Both the position numbers and the translations under genes were made by a program. The notes beneath the pieces are model-generated. The model worked only from the letters and a program-made list of their open reading frames with translations, was not told where the DNA came from and ran no database searches. From Melastoma dodecandrum (taxonomy: Eukaryota > Streptophyta > Magnoliopsida > Myrtales > Melastomataceae), in NCBI GenBank assembly GCA_029817715.1, contig JARUPY010000387.1:1364001-1428000 (forward strand): DNA of 64,000 bases, given 5' to 3'. Below, in pieces: positions 21,291 to 32,273 of this stretch (positions within the stretch are counted from its first letter, which is position 1; every line of letters starts with the position of its first letter).

Positions 21291-21590
21291 TTAGCAATTA
21301 GCGGGACGTCGAAGCCCGCACTTAGAAGGAAGTCTCATAGCAAGGTTGATGTCGACGGAGCTCGGGATAAATATGCTGGTCTTGTATCCACAAAGGCAAG
21401 GAAGGTTCGCTCTCTTAAGAACGGAGCAGCACGTACCTGTCGGGTTTGTAGGCCTCCCTCTTGTGACTGCCGGCAAGCACGTTTCGATCTCATCAATGGA
21501 GACATTGCAGATGGCATGGCTGCCTAAAGCAGAGATTGCTATGATTACAACAATGAATACCGCCGCCGTCGTGTTAGCTGAGCTGGCCAT
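21291..21590 (-). CDS. DIR1-like non-specific lipid transfer protein, copy 1
   Basis: The product is a 99-residue secreted lipid-binding protein. The start is the MASSANTT ATG at 21590; an upstream in-frame ATG (21605) would only add five residues. A signal peptide of about 26 residues (FIVVIIAISALGSHA) precedes the mature ICNVSIDEIETC. The eight-cysteine motif reads C-x9-C-x15-CC-x9-CLC-x23-C-x7-C, the DIR1 type with central CLC. DIR1 proteins bind lysolipids and act in long-distance defence signalling in the apoplast and phloem. That is known for the family; the role of this copy is not known. It differs from copies 2 and 3 by an Arg in LAMRLPSK. It is a single exon. Confidence 0.9.
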   Translation of the reverse strand: MASSANTTAAVFIVVIIAISALGSHAICNVSIDEIETCLPAVTRGRPTNPTGTCCSVLKRANLPCLCGYKTSIFIPSSVDINLAMRLPSKCGLRRPANC

Positions 21591-21678
21591 CGTTTCCTCC
21601 CACAAAAGTCGGGAGCTTCCTTTCTTTTCAAGTACTAAATTGTGTTATCTCGTAATATAGTGGTGAACATGCGAGGCG

Positions 21679-21686
21679 TTTTTATA
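21679..21686 (-). promoter_or_regulatory. TATA box of LTP copy 1
   Basis: TATAAAAA on the minus strand, about 90 bases upstream of the ATG. The same block (CCCCCTATAAAA) precedes copies 2 (23757-23764) and 3 (26291-26297). Confidence 0.7.
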
Positions 21687-21699
21687 GGGGGAGTAAATG

Positions 21700-23135
21700 G
21701 TGTAGGAGCCACCCGAATGTGGTTTAGGACAAAAGATATTCGATTCAAGCTGTCATATTTTTTGAAACAATAGCTTCACAAGGTAATATGGTACGACAAT
21801 ATATCAATAAATAAAAAGAAAATCGCTGGAAGTCTATAGATTTCATTGAAAAATTCCGAAACTTATGGACAAGGAAAGAGCAGTTGGTTAGTCAGCATTG
21901 TATCATTCGAATTAGACAGACAGCTATGAACATAGGAATTCTCATCCGACAAATAAAGACATCCTCGCCCCATGAAGTTCTTCTCGTACTTCGAGTTTTG
22001 CGATTTCTCGACGTATAAGAAGCATTGTTACGTATAAGTTTAGCCACGGAAGGATCTTAACATAGCGTTTATCCACTATTCATCTGCATATGATAAATAA
22101 ATTTATCTTACATGATAATTTCTCCTCTCGTACGTCGTAAGCATTGACTCGTTTTGTTACGAAGTAATAACTTATAACATGTTTGTTCTACCTCGCTCTG
22201 GGACCTTGTTCGGGTTCCTTGGCATGTTTTCAATTGGTTTTGATGGTTCTATTTCTTGTTAGCGTTACCGGAGATGCCCGATGTTTAATCCAATGAAAGA
22301 CTCTCGGTACCATTTGTTGATTTTTTTCTTATCTGTCACGAGACAATTATTGTATTTTTGCACGTATGCCGGTCGAATAACATCAGAATTCTCGTCGAAC
22401 GGTCTCTTCATCCTCGTATCGACCTTGGCGTATTCATGCAAAAGTTAGCGGTTTTTTAATCGAAAGCTAGTTTTTCCTCGGATGACATTGATATTATCAT
22501 GACGTCCGAAAATGCGTCGCATGCATCAATACTCCGTGGAGTGAATTCTTTTCGGTGGATAAGGGAACGGTAAGTAAACTTCAATAACAAAGCTTACAGT
22601 GCATGCAAACATATGACGTATGAAAACTGTCCTAAGTATCGATATTATCAATCATGTCCAATTGCCGGATCATACATGCCATTTTTTTAATCGTACTCGT
22701 TACGAACGAGCATTCATGAGATTTGGTTTGAAGGATGGTTAATTCAAAGTTTCAAATTATCATATAGTCCCCTCATTGCTAATGAAAGAAAAATGATGAA
22801 GGATGACTTTAGGAATGTGCAAAAGCTTAATGTTAATCATCCTTTAGCTATTTGTGCTGTGAGGAATTCATTATTTGGACTGCGAGTTCAGAACTTGACC
22901 AATGAATTATGTCCTTAAGATTTCACGTTCGGTCTTGAACCATCTCCATATCTTTAGAGAAATCCCATTCAGGCTAAGTTTTGTTTTCTACAGGATGGCA
23001 GCAGCTTCTTCCCCGACGGCCGAGAACTCGCCTAACAAGTTCACATTTTGCTTAGGAGGAGGAGGACGGATACTTTCATAGAAAGAAGTATGGTGTTTAA
23101 TAAGGTAAAAAGGGCGGATCAAATACTAATTCCAT
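21700..23135. other. Spacer between LTP copies 1 and 2
   Basis: No gene is seen. It holds the most diverged copy of the NOP58-leader-like segment (about 22190-22320) and the spacer repeat (about 22480-22760). Confidence 0.55.
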
Positions 23136-23363
23136 TAGTCGCAGTTACATTATCAAGATTCATTATTTATATCACAAGACCAAGTCAAGTAGTCATCGGA
23201 ACTCAAACAGCATAGTAATAAAGTAGAAATAAGAAGCAAGAAGAGGATTTTGATAACCCTTCCTTATTCTTAAGCACTTATTATAGTGACCTTAGATGAA
23301 CAAGTCCCATGTGCTTTCTTCGTGGATATGTATCCGACGTGCGTCGATGTAGATTCGGCCCCC

Positions 23364-23663
23364 TTAGCAATTGGCGGGACGTCGAAGCCCGCACTTAGAA
23401 GGAAGTCCCATAGCAAGGTTGATGTCCACGGAGCTCGGGATAAATACGCTGGTCTTGTACCCACAAAGGCAAGGAAGGTCCGATCTCTTAAGAACGGAGC
23501 AGCACGTAGCTGTCGGATTAGTAGGCCTCCCTCTCGTGACTGCCGGCAAGCACGTTTCGATCTCATCAATGGAGACATTGCAGATGGCATGGCTGCCTAA
23601 AGCAGAGATTGCTATGATTACAACAATGAATGCTGCCGCCATCGTGTTAGCTGAGCTGGCCAT
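23364..23663 (-). CDS. DIR1-like lipid transfer protein, copy 2
   Basis: The predicted product has 99 residues starting MASSANTMAAAFIVV at 23663. The signal peptide and all eight cysteines (CLC type) are intact. It differs from copy 1 mainly by PTATCC for PTGTCC, RSDLPC for RANLPC, and TSVFIPSS for TSIFIPSS. TATA at 23757-23764 with the same spacing as copy 1. The lack of inactivating changes among the duplicates suggests selection or very recent duplication. The function is inferred as for copy 1. Confidence 0.9.
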   Translation of the reverse strand: MASSANTMAAAFIVVIIAISALGSHAICNVSIDEIETCLPAVTRGRPTNPTATCCSVLKRSDLPCLCGYKTSVFIPSSVDINLAMGLPSKCGLRRPANC

Positions 23664-23756
23664 CCGTTTCCTCGCACAAAAGTCGGGCGCTTCCTTTCTT
23701 TTCAAGTACTAAATTGTGTTATCTCGTATGAATTGAGTTGTGAACTTGCGAGGAGT

Positions 23757-23764
23757 TTTTTATA
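23757..23764 (-). promoter_or_regulatory. TATA box of LTP copy 2
   Basis: TATAAAAA on the minus strand, about 95 bases upstream of the ATG, in the block conserved across the three LTP promoters. Confidence 0.65.
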
Positions 23765-23769
23765 GGGGG

Positions 23770-25700
23770 AGTAAATGTGTAGGAAGCCACCCGAATGTGG
23801 TTTAGGACAGTAGATGTTCGATTCAAGCTGTCATATTTTTCGAAACAATAGCTTCACAGGCAATATGGTACGACAATTTTAACAAGAAATAAAAATTAAA
23901 ATCTTCGGAAGTTTATAGATATTATCGAATAATTCCGAGACTTGTGAACAAGGAAAGAATAAATGATTAGTCTGCCGGCTTTAATTTGAATTTAAGCAGA
24001 CAGCAAGGCACATTGTAATTCTCATCCAACAAATACTAACAGCTGTGCTCCCCTGATGTTGATCTCCCACTTCAAATTTTATGAGTTGTCGATGTACATC
24101 GACGTTTTCTCACGTTTAATACGTTCGATAAATTTATTATCGATTTAACATAGCATTAAAACTTCATTTATGACATAATTCTCATCTTTTTTTCATACTC
24201 AAATCAACTCCAATTCTTTTGTTTTAACACACGAGTAAATGTTTTGTCATCTTTCAACCATTTAATCATGTTTGAAGATTGTTTTGACCAACGTATACAT
24301 TCACTTTACAACTTTTTAATTTAAAAGTTTAAGTTATTATGTGATGCTTAGTTTAAATTATATAATTTAACACTGTCACCGCGCCGTCGATCCTTGTTCA
24401 TGCGTCCTTGTTCTTGTGCTTTGTATTCCTATTTGTTTAAAAGTCTTGGCGACCATATTTTTTAAAGACTCTGTGTTAGTACCCGTTATATCGCGACGTG
24501 TTTCGTCCGCAAACACATCGCGCCATCGATCGTCCCCGCCCGACCACCTCAACAGGGCCAACTCTCCTTTCCCACGAACTGTGGCGAAAAGAGTTTTTCT
24601 TTTTTTCTTTTTTTTTTTTCTGAATCTGGGACCTTGATTGCGTTCGTTGTATGCATTCTTTTGGTTTTGACCGTGCCATTTCTTGCTTGTTTTTCAATCC
24701 GTCCTCAGAGATGCTCGGGTTTTAATTCGATGACAGCTACTCGTTAGCCATTGTTGCTTTTTACTTGTCTTATTAACTCACCTGTCACGATTCAGTTAAC
24801 GTATGTGTGTGTATTTAGGTCGAGTAACATCGGAATTCTCATCGAATGGAAAAAAATAACTCTCTTCGTCCTCGTGTCGACCTTGGCTTATCCAGGGAGG
24901 ACATTGGCATTATCATGACCAACAATGCATCGCACAGATCAATATTCCGTGGAGTTTATTCTTTTCCGTGCATAAGGTAACTTAGAAAACTTCAATAACA
25001 AAAGGACAAATGACACGTGAAAACAGTCCTTAAGCATCGATATTATCAATCATGTCTCATAGTCCGATCATACATGTAGTTCTTTTTAGTCGTACTTGTT
25101 CCGAACGAGCATTCATGTGACATTTGGTTTGAAGGATGGCTAATTCAAGTTTGAAATTATCATCTAGTCCCCAGCGTTGCTAATGAAAGAAAATTGATGA
25201 AGGATGATGACTTTAGGAATGTGCAGAAGCTCAATTTTAATCATGCTTAACTATTTGTGCCGTTAGAAATTCACCATTTGGACTGCGAGATCTTGAGGAT
25301 CGATGGATTGAGTCTCAATGATTTTACCATCACCCGAACCACTTCCACTGCGTATGTATTCGGCGTAAGATCGTTCCATGAAAACTTTAATGCTATTGGT
25401 GTTACACCTTCAGCGTCATTCAAATACATGCTTTGCAAGCTCACATTTCACTTAGAAGGAAGGCTCGAGTACATATTACGTCGATCAATGAGAGAAACAA
25501 TTGGAGCAAGTATTTCGTATTATGCGTAACTTGGGATTCCTTATTTATATTATAAGATCATGGCAAGCAGTCATCGAGACTTGCTCAGATCGACCAAAAG
25601 AAGATGAAGAAGAGAGAGTAGAAACAAATGAATTTGACAATCATTATTCACAGAAAAAACTACGGTGTTCAATAAGGTAAAGGGGTGGATCAAATACTGA
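23770..25700. other. Spacer between LTP copies 2 and 3
   Basis: No gene is seen. It contains a NOP58-leader-like segment at 24480-24720 with a long T-rich tract, and the spacer repeat at about 24880-25170. Confidence 0.55.
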
Positions 25701-25889
25701 TGTCATCTATCGCAATTACATTATCATGATTCATTCTTTATATCACAATACCAAGGCAAGTAGTCATCGGAACTCAAGAAGAGATTTTGATAACTCTTCC
25801 TTATTCTTAAGCACTTATTACAGTGACCTTAGCTGTCATTAATGATCGTAGTTGTGTATCGGGCGTGCGTCGGTGTATCTTCAGCTCCT

Positions 25890-26189
25890 TTAGCAATTAG
25901 CGGGACGTCGAAGCCCGCACTTAGAAGGAAGTCCCATAGCAAGGTTGATGTCGACGGAGCTCGGGATAAATATGCTGGTCTTGTACCCACAAAGGCAAGG
26001 AAGGTCCGCTCTCTTAAGAACGGAGCAGCACGTACCTGTCGGGTTTGTAGGCCTCCCTCTCGTGACTGCCGGCAAGCACGTTTCAATCTCATCAATGGAG
26101 ACATTGCAGATGGCATGGCTACCTAAAGCAGAGATTGCTATGATTACAACAATGACCGTCGCAGTCGTCGTGTTATTTGAGCTGGCCAT
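25890..26189 (-). CDS. DIR1-like lipid transfer protein, copy 3
   Basis: The predicted product has 99 residues starting MASSNNTTTATVIVV at 26189. The signal peptide ends near GSHA, and the mature part has all eight cysteines in the DIR1 spacing. The mature region differs from copies 1 and 2 at only a few positions, while the signal peptide varies more. The downstream flank has lost part of the block present after copies 1 and 2 (about 25790-25830). The function is inferred from family. Confidence 0.9.
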   Translation of the reverse strand: MASSNNTTTATVIVVIIAISALGSHAICNVSIDEIETCLPAVTRGRPTNPTGTCCSVLKRADLPCLCGYKTSIFIPSSVDINLAMGLPSKCGLRRPANC

Positions 26190-26290
26190 CGTTTCCTCGC
26201 ACAAAAGTCGGACGCTTCCTTCTGTCCCTTTTCTTTTCAAGTACTAAATTGTGTTATTTCGTATGAATTTAGTGGTGAACTGGTGAGGCG

Positions 26291-26297
26291 TTTTATA
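26291..26297 (-). promoter_or_regulatory. TATA box of LTP copy 3
   Basis: TATAAAA on the minus strand in the promoter block shared with copies 1 and 2. Confidence 0.65.
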
Positions 26298-26484
26298 GGG
26301 GGAGTAAATGGTGTAGGTGGCCTCCCGAATGTGGTTTAGGACAGAAGATGTTCGATTCAAGCTGTCATATTTTTCGAAACATTAGCTTCACAGGCAGTAA
26401 GTGTTTTTATTCATGCGTCCTTGTTCTTGTGATTTGCACTACTATTTGTCTAAAAGTCTTGGGCGACCATATTTATTTAACTCT

Positions 26485-26720
26485 GTGTTAGTACCCGTTA
26501 TATCGCGACGTGTTTCGTCCGCAAACACATCGCGCCGTCGATCGTCCCCGCCCGACCACCTCAACAGGGCCAACTCTCCTTTCCCACGAACTGTGGCGAA
26601 AAGAGTTTTTCTTTTTTTCTTTTTCTGAATCTGGGACCTTGATTGCGTTCGTTGTATGCATTCTTTTGGTTTTGATCGTGCCATTTCTTGCTTGTTTTTC
26701 AATCCGTCCCCGAAGATGCT
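26485..26720 (+). repeat. NOP58-leader-like segment, copy nearest NOP58
   Basis: It is nearly identical to 24480-24720 except for a shorter T tract. It is similar to 27880-27990 in the true NOP58 5' region (CCCACGAACT, TTTTTCTTT, TCTGGGACCTT, then a TTTTGATCGTGCC-type block). No NOP58 coding sequence follows it. Confidence 0.65.
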
Positions 26721-27201
26721 CGGCTTTTAATTCGATGACAGCTACTCGATAGCATTTGTTGATTTTTACTTGTCTCATTAACTCGCTTGTCACGACCCTG
26801 TTATCGTATTTATGTGTGTATTTAGGTCGAGTAACATTGAAACTCTCATCGAACGAATAAAACTACGTCTCTTCATCGTCGAATCAACCTTGGCATATTC
26901 ACGCTAAAGCTAGAGAACATTGATATTATCATGACCAACAATGCGCCGCATGCATCAATATTCTGTGGAATGAACTCTTTTCGGTCATGAAGGAACTGTA
27001 AGTTAACTTCAATAACAAGCTTAAAGTGCATGCAAACATATGACATATGAAAAAATGTCCTAAGCATCGATATTATCAATCATGTCTCATAGTCCGATCA
27101 TGCATTGCAATTCTTTTTAGTCGTACTTGTTCCAAACGAGCATTCGTGACAGTTGGTTTTGCAGGGTATCAGATGCGCGTCGATGTACGATCAGCGCCGC
27201 T

Positions 27202-27311
27202 TCAGCAATTAGCGGGAAGCGTCATGGCAAGGTCGACGTCGAAGGAGCTCGGGAGAAATACGCTGGCCTTGTACCCGCAAAAGGCAAGGAAGGTCGGCTC
27301 TCCCTAAGAAC
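27202..27311 (-). pseudogene. Truncated DIR1-like LTP remnant
   Basis: The minus strand reads FCGYKASVFLPSSFDVDLAMTLPANC and a stop, matching the C-terminal third of the intact LTPs. An internal deletion joins LP to ANC, and the signal peptide and first half are absent. Upstream on this strand the sequence becomes unrelated. Confidence 0.8.
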
Positions 27312-27671
27312 CGGCCGGGTATATTCTCCAAAGCTTATTATGGATATAATACGAAGAATCCCAAAGCTTAAGTACAAGAGGAGAATATAATTGGTTAAGC
27401 TAAGCAGACAGCAAGGGACACGGGAATTCTCATCCGAAGATGAACTTGGCGATATAACAAAACTCACACAAAAGCTGTCACAACTATCTTTGGTCGTCGA
27501 ATGACATGGACGTTGTTTCTATCAACTATTCAATTAGCAAATGATATTCTATACACATATCATAAGTAATCATGATATAATAACTTCTATTTAGAAATCG
27601 ACGCGAATCTCATTTTTTTTTTATAATCTCATAATTGCAGGTTATACTCGACTACTTAATTCCCCCCAAAA

Positions 27672-27806
27672 GGCCCACAAGTAAATTGGACCGAATGAAG
27701 CGATTTTACAAGGCCCAAACTTGAATTCTTTGTAATATATATATGTTTTGTAAGTTGGGGGGAAGGGTTCTTGGCCTCCCTCTCTCTCTTACAGCCTTAA
27801 ACCCTA
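27672..27806 (+). promoter_or_regulatory. Site II elements and telo-box in the NOP58 promoter
   Basis: GGCCCA (TGGGCC on the other strand) occurs at 27672-27677 and 27712-27717, and the telo-box AAACCCTA at 27799-27806. This combination is known from promoters of plant ribosomal-protein and ribosome-biogenesis genes. A TATATATA-like stretch lies at about 27735-27745. It fits the nucleolar role of the downstream gene. Confidence 0.6.
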
Positions 27807-28237
27807 GTGTCCCTTGTCCCTCCTGCTGTCTCCCTCCTCCGCGAGCACCGCCCCCACCCCCCCGAAACCCATCTCTCATATCCCACGAACTCCTGTAAAG
27901 ACTTCTTCTTTCTCTTTCTGGGACCTTTTCTTGTTCCCTTTATGTGCCTTTCTGGGTTTGATCGTGCTTTTCTAGGCTTCTTGTTGTTGAAGTCGGGATT
28001 TTGTATGGGTTTGTTAGTGAAAGATTTGAACTTGCTTTTTTTTTTTGTGGCAGTGCTTTGTGGCATTTTTTGGGGGTTTGGGTGGTTGGGTGGGGGGGAG
28101 GGGGGTTGATGTCAATGCAGTGATGATGTCGGTGGTGGAAGGCTAATCGTTCTTGCAGTTTCGGTGGATTGAGCAGGAGTTTTGTTTTTCATTTTGCAGG
28201 TGGATTAGTTGGGGGGTGGTGAGTTGCTCCAGTTTAG

Positions 28238-30893
28238 ATGTTGGTGTTGTTCGAGACTCCAGCGGGGTTCGCCCTGTTCAAGGTCTTGGACGAGGGGAAG
28301 CTCTCGAAAGTCGAGGTGATTATCCTTAACATTATGAGGAAAATGAAACTAGCCGGTATAGTTCACTGGTTTCCCTACAGCTAACACGGAGTAATATTCA
28401 AATATTCCCTTTTTTATAGGATTTATGGAAGGAGTTTACGACTACCGACTCAGCTAGACAGGTCGGTTTGTTTTTTCTGCTGCGTGTGTTTGCGCTTTAA
28501 TTTATTCAAATATGTTGATGATTCTATTTGTAATTGCTGTTACAGGTTGTGAAGCTTAAAGCTTTCTCTAAGTTTGAAAATACAGCAGAGGCATTAACGG
28601 CAGCAACTAGTTTAATTGAGAGTAAAGTACCCAAGCAGCTCCGAAAGTTTTTAAGTGTGAACTGTGATGGAGAGACGTTGGCTGTTGCCGATTCAAAACT
28701 GGGTAATGCGATCAAGGAGAAAGTGGTACAGCCATCGTCCTGTTTCTTTTTAGATTTCGTTCGTCTTCAAGGATTTTTATTTGATGGCGCTACCTTTTTT
28801 TTCCTGTCAGCATGTTGATTGTGTCCACAATAACTCTGTGATGGAGCTGATGCGCGGTGTGAGGAGTCAGCTGACAGAACTTATAACTGGTCTAGCTGTA
28901 CAAGATCTTGCCCCTATGAGCCTTGGGTTGTCTCATAGTCTGTCCAGATATAAGCTTAAATTCAGTCCTGACAAGGTTTGCCTCTATAATTGAATCTCTG
29001 ATTTTAGACTTGTTTGAGATTAGAAATGTTAGTTTCTTGGACGTTGGTAAAATTGCAGAATTGATAATTGTTGTTACCGTTCAATCTATCCGGCAAATGC
29101 CCTAGTTTTGTCTAGTGTTGTACTCCTGCTTGCTTTTGTTGAATTATAGCTACCTGATTTACTTATCTTGGGAGTTGCTTTTTTGCTGAAAGAGTCTGCT
29201 AAGCTTTGTCTGTGATTTCCTAAAGGTGGATACGATGATTGTTCAAGCTATTGGATTACTCGATGATCTTGACAAAGAGCTCAATACATATGCTATGAGG
29301 GTTAGAGAATGGTATGGATGGCATTTTCCAGAACTTGCCAAGATTGTACAAGATAACATCCTTTATGCCAAGACTGTGAAGCTGATGGGTGATCGATCTA
29401 ATGCTGCGAAACTTGATTTCTCTGAGGTATACTGCCTGCACTGTACGTTAACATGTATGGATTGCTGAGGAAGATATTACAAGTTGGATTTTTACAAAGC
29501 TTTTAAATTAGTTTAGACGAATGAGATGGACTAGATGATATCCAACTGAACTAATGTTGTTATCTCTGTATTTCTCTAGTTGAGCAATGTATTGTTATCA
29601 TAAGCTGTAATGTATTCTTATATTGCTTTTGGCACCCATGATGTGACTTGACAGGGATGAGGGTGATGTTGATACGATTCTTCCATATTGATTGTTTTGT
29701 TTGATTATGAAGGTACTGTCTGAAGAGGTTGAAACAGAATTGAAAGAGGCGGCTTTGATATCCATGGGAACTGAAGTCAGTGATTTAGACCTGATCAATA
29801 TCAAGGAGCTGGCTGACCAAGTTTTGGCTCTGTCTGAGTATAGAGCTCAACTATATGATTATTTGAAACAGCGAATGAATACTATTGCCCCCAACTTGAC
29901 CACTCTTGTTGGAGAACTTGTTGGTGCTCGTCTAATTGCACATGGTGGAAGTTTGCTAAATCTCGCCAAGCAGCCAGGAAGCACTGTTCAGATTCTTGGT
30001 GCCGAAAAGGCCCTTTTCAGAGCTTTAAAGACGAAGCATGCAACTCCAAAGTATGGGCTTATCTATCATGCATCATTGATCGGTCAAGCTGCACCGAAAC
30101 TGAAAGGAAAAATTTCACGGTCGCTCGCTGCAAAAGCTGCTCTGGCAATCAGATATGATGCACTTGGAGATAAAGAGAATCCAGATAACACCTTTGGAAT
30201 TCAAAGTCGAGCCAAGGTACAATGCTATTGCAGAGCAACTCAACTGGTAGCTGCCTTGAATTTTTTTTGGTCACTGATGATGCTTTCTATTGTCTGTAAG
30301 ATCGAAGCAAGGCTATCAAACCTGGAAGGCCGGGAACTGGGTCGATCCGCTGGTTCTGTGAAGGGCAAGCCTAAGATCGAAGTTTATGACAAGGACAGGA
30401 AGAAGGGGGCGGGCGGTTTAATTACTGTTGCCAAGGTTAGTCACCTTGGCTTTCATTGACCAGTATCCAGTTTTGATTAGAAGTTTTACGGATTTTGGCT
30501 CCACTCCTGAAAATGATGGTATGCCCAATAATTTGTTGCTTGCAGACATATAACCCTGCAGCTGATTCCACAATCGGAAAAATTATTAACTCTGTTTCCG
30601 ACGAGACAACGGAAGCACATCCTATCGTCAAACTGAAGAAAGACAAGAAAAAGAACAAAGATGACAGAGATATCACAAATGGCTCTGGAGGAGCTGATTT
30701 CGAAGAAGTCTCAGGAAAGAAGGAAAAGAAGAAGAAGAAGAAAGATGCAGCCGCCGAAATGAAGAACGAGGACGACGTCGAAGCGGAGGTTGGCGAGAAG
30801 AAAAAGAAGAGGAAGCACCGTGAGGAGGAACAAGAAGACGGTGAGCAACCTAGCAAAAAGAAAGACAAGAAGAAGACGAAGAAGAAGGACTGA
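28238..30893 (+). CDS. NOP58: NOP58/NOP5, core protein of box C/D snoRNPs
   Basis: This nucleolar protein scaffolds box C/D snoRNPs, which guide 2'-O-methylation of rRNA. Exons: 28238-28315, 28430-28461 preceded by 28420-28429 (that is 28420-28461), 28546-28725, 28811-28975, 29226-29426, 29713-30216, 30301-30435, 30546-30893. All join in frame to about 550 residues. The N terminus [20 protein letters not shown] is diagnostic. NOP5NT is at about 1-65, NOSIC at about 165-217, and the Nop domain at about 255-405 with [20 protein letters not shown] and the [18 protein letters not shown] block. The tail is the typical Lys/Glu-rich KKKD region. The first ATG is the conserved one. The third exon's donor is placed after GTG (28725), which keeps the family length. 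No inactivating changes were seen. I found no convincing snoRNA in the introns. Confidence 0.95.
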
Positions 30894-32243
30894 GTGAAAA
30901 CCGTGCCCAAGTATTAATATTTTGTGCTTTGCCAGAATTTGACTTCAAACTATAAATTTTGGTCTGTTTTACTTCTACTTTAAAGATTCGATGTCTTCTC
31001 AGTTAATCGTCAATGATGATGAGGGTGTGGCTTTCTCAGGAAAACAAAATAATGCAACCTTCCTTTCTCTTGCTTTTCTTATCAATCCCTTCTGTTCTGA
31101 AACGTAACGGAGCCGCTATCATTACATGTGCCATCAAGCTGTCCTGTGGTTTTCTTGACCCAATCCCATATGCATAACAAAGTTCGAGAAACCCGAAAAT
31201 TAAGGTGGAAAAAGGGAAAAAGAGAAGGGAAAGATTCCAAACCTCCAGTAAAAAATTGGGGGTGGGGGGGGGGGGGGTGTTGTTCAGTCAATTGAGGACA
31301 TAAAAGATGAAAAAATAATATGCGAAGGAAAAGGGAAAGAAAGAATTCATTACCATCATTATAATAATATTCTTCTCTAAGCTTTATGTTGTCTGCTTTG
31401 CTTTTCGTATGGTTTGCAGTTGGGAGTAAGTGTAGTGTGTATGCATTACGGAAGAGGTTTGACTTGTGAAGGAATATTAGTTCAGGACAGCGTCTGTGTT
31501 CTCTCTGATTGGTTTATGAAGGTGCGCTCCTTCGACGCCCTTCTTTTTCGTTCTTTCTGTGTCCTGCGATCTGCTCTGCCTTCTTAGTTCTTCCTGGTTG
31601 AATAGATGTCGCGGACGGTGAAAAAGGAGAAATCTTGATTCTGTAACCGAGGCAATAGAGGGAGCTTCGATCTGGGTTCTTCTCTGGGCGGGGCTGCTGT
31701 GCCGTGTGCTGAACTGGGTAACCCAGATTTGAACCCAAGTTGGTCCCTTTCTGGGTTGAATCTCGCTATATCAGTTGTTTTCTTTCCGGGTTTGCTTGGT
31801 TTTGGGTTTGTGGTGAAGCTTTCGTGGGGGATGGATGGTTTGACCTGGAAAAGGATTTCCCTTAGCTTTGTGGAAATTTGTCGACTTGAGTGCGTCTATG
31901 CGGTAGTTTCGTGTCTCTTCGCCGGTTTTTTGGGTTTGGAGGCATGATTGTAGAAAGGAATTGGGTTGGGATTGATGCTGCTCTTTTTAGTGGCATGAGG
32001 AGAGTTGACGGATCGCTGTCCATTCTGCAAGTTTGTTTGGAGATAGTGTTTGTTATGTTGGCAAGTATTCTTGATTGAATCAAGATGTTTAGTGAGTGGA
32101 CTATGCTTTGTGTCTTCCTTTTGATTGGTGGGTTGATCGATCAAGCTTTTGTCGGCAATTGATTTTGTTTTTTATGCTGGTAATCGGTTGGTCGATGTTA
32201 ATAACGGTAGTAGCTTATGATGTTGATGTCAACCATGTAGAAC
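30894..32243. other. NOP58 3' end, kinase promoter and 5' leader
   Basis: No gene is recognised. It contains a run of 14 G residues (31264-31277) and, from about 31500, GC-richer sequence likely to be the kinase 5' leader with one or more leader introns. Confidence 0.5.
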
Positions 32244-32264
32244 ATGCAACGAGATGAGTGCTAG
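32244..32264 (+). other. Six-codon upstream ORF before the kinase start
   Basis: ATG CAA CGA GAT GAG TGC TAG ends nine bases before the kinase ATG at 32274. A second upstream ATG at 32254 overlaps the main start in another frame. If these bases are in the mRNA, initiation at the kinase start would be reduced. Confidence 0.45.
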
Positions 32265-32273
32265 AGAAGGACA

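Larger units (their letters stand above)
20459..27320. repeat. Locally duplicated block: LTP gene + NOP58-leader-like piece + spacer, about 3 copies
   Basis: Three kinds of segment recur in the same order. An LTP downstream segment starts near 21060, 23135 and 25705. A segment resembling the NOP58 5' leader (CCCACGAACT, then TCTGGGACCTTG) is near 22190-22320, 24480-24720 and 26485-26720. A spacer (GACATTGATATTATCATGAC and following) is near 22480, 24897 and 26913. The series ends with an LTP remnant (27202-27311) and then the true NOP58 leader near 27880-27990. Repeat lengths are about 2.0-2.6 kb with indels. A weaker spacer-like match near 20490-20570 and 20860-21060 suggests a partial further unit. 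Confidence 0.75.

Noticed and set aside
23371..23712. Open frames of about 100 codons on the plus strand opposite each LTP gene
   Set aside because: They are antisense shadows, conserved only because the LTP coding strand is conserved.
29427..29712. Box C/D snoRNA in a NOP58 intron (GATGA-like motifs)
   Set aside because: No properly spaced C and D boxes with a terminal stem could be found.
30437..30910. 157-codon minus-strand frame at the NOP58 3' end
   Set aside because: Antisense of the Lys-rich tail, giving Ser/Phe-rich nonsense.
31264..31277. Run of 14 G (and a shorter G run near 51393) as a regulatory or quadruplex element
   Set aside because: Single homopolymers, prone to sequencing error, with no supporting context.
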